Positions 5,064 to 5,593 of a DNA stretch of 5,593 nucleotides are shown here, one piece after another; positions within the stretch are counted from its first letter, which is position 1, and every line of letters starts with the position of its first letter. The notes under the pieces are model-generated. The model saw nothing but the letters and a program-made list of their open reading frames with translations. It was not told where the DNA came from and searched no databases. Source of the stretch: Acholeplasmatales bacterium (GTDB lineage Bacteria; Bacillota_I; Bacilli_A; Izemoplasmatales; Hujiaoplasmataceae); the NCBI GenBank assembly GCA_003477305.1, contig DMTN01000028.1, positions 52,148 through 57,740 on the forward strand. Direction: 5' to 3'. A program made the translations under genes and the position numbers.

Positions 5064-5593
5064 CACGGATGCGGCGCGCAAGTCGAGGTGCGGACCACCA
5101 GTTCGACCGGGATGCGGTCGACCGTCGTGCCCTTGCCGTTGCCGTGTCCCATGAAATCGATGAGCAACCGCGCCGACGTTTCGCCGATCGACTGCCGGTC
5201 CTGACGGATCGTCGTCAGGGTGGGCGAAAACAACCGGGCGAAGTTGATGTCGTCGAACCCGATCACGGAGACGTCTTCGGGGATTCGGACGCCGTTTTGC
5301 TGAAGCGCATGGATCAGGCCGAAGGCGATGTCGTCCGACTGTGCGAGGACCGCCTTGGGAAAGGAAGCCGTCGCCGCCAGCCAGTCCTGCGTGGTGCGGA
5401 AGGCGGAGGTATAGCCGAACCCGGAGGATTCGCGGATCCATTCGGGACGAAGCGGAATCCCATGTTCCTCCATCAGTCGGTGGTAGGCCGCCAGACGGTC
5501 CATGAAGGCGCGCGTCGTCTGCGGTCCGGCGAGGACCCCGATGTCGCGGATGCCGAGGCCGAGCAGATGCTCGAAGGCGAGCCGGACTCCCTG
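5063..5593 (-). CDS. LacI-family transcriptional regulator, C-terminal part (cut by window edge)
   Basis: The visible 176 residues are the C-terminal half of a LacI/GalR-type repressor. The DNA-binding helix-turn-helix and first ligand-binding lobe lie beyond the right edge; family members are usually about 330-340 residues. Recognisable pieces in order are GLGIRDIGVLAG, the AVLAQSDDIAFGLIHALQ strand-helix, the near-invariant RIPEDVSVIGFDDI, SPTLTTIRQD, and the closing VELVVRTST. This part forms the second lobe of a periplasmic-binding-protein-like fold that binds a small effector, commonly a sugar, and dimerises. The ligand cannot be read from the sequence. The gene reads towards paralog B with no terminator between; whether it controls the paralogs is unknown. 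No classical LacI-type operator with a central CG was spotted at either paralog promoter. The true start lies outside the window; an internal ATG at 5503 is within the conserved fold and is not the start. Confidence 0.92.
   Translation of the reverse strand, partial: QGVRLAFEHLLGLGIRDIGVLAGPQTTRAFMDRLAAYHRLMEEHGIPLRPEWIRESSGFGYTSAFRTTQDWLAATASFPKAVLAQSDDIAFGLIHALQQNGVRIPEDVSVIGFDDINFARLFSPTLTTIRQDRQSIGETSARLLIDFMGHGNGKGTTVDRIPVELVVRTSTCAPHP

Overview
All recognisable genes in this window read from right to left (minus strand). In transcription order they are: the C-terminal half of a LacI-family transcriptional regulator, cut by the right edge; two tandem paralogous genes for small lipid-anchored membrane proteins that I do not recognise; a complete adenosylcobalamin-dependent (class II) ribonucleotide reductase, nrdJ; and the first 35 codons of an AmmeMemoRadiSam-type radical SAM protein (amrS), cut by the left edge. 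No plus-strand gene, tRNA, rRNA, CRISPR array or insertion sequence was found.

The organism is a bacterium with a fairly GC-rich genome and Firmicutes-like expression signals: good -35/-10 pairs with 17-bp spacers, AGGAG/GAGG ribosome binding sites, and compact hairpin plus T-run terminators. TGA is used as a stop in three genes and Trp is encoded by TGG, so the code is standard. Together with an O2-independent B12 ribonucleotide reductase, this suggests an anaerobic or facultative member of the Bacillota or a Tenericutes-like lineage. That placement is an inference from style, not from a marker gene.

Layout from the right: 5063-5593 is lacI-like. Two A7 tracts spaced one helical turn apart end that gene and lie upstream of a sigma-A promoter (5004-5032) driving paralog B (4150-4947), which ends in its own terminator (4102-4132). 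After about 180 bp with nothing recognisable, the same layout recurs: promoter (3891-3919), leader, paralog A (3043-3834) and terminator (2994-3027). Next is a control region with two candidate promoters, then nrdJ (221-2737) and its terminator (180-210), then a short promoter and ribosome binding site for amrS.

The most notable feature is the duplicated promoter-leader-gene-terminator unit. The 85 nt from the -35 box to the start codon align without gaps at 74 of 85 positions between copies, whereas the best-conserved protein segment is only about 37 percent identical. Two of the 11 leader differences are a compensatory pair inside a small inverted repeat. This points to selection on a shared regulatory leader. 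What the two proteins do is unknown.
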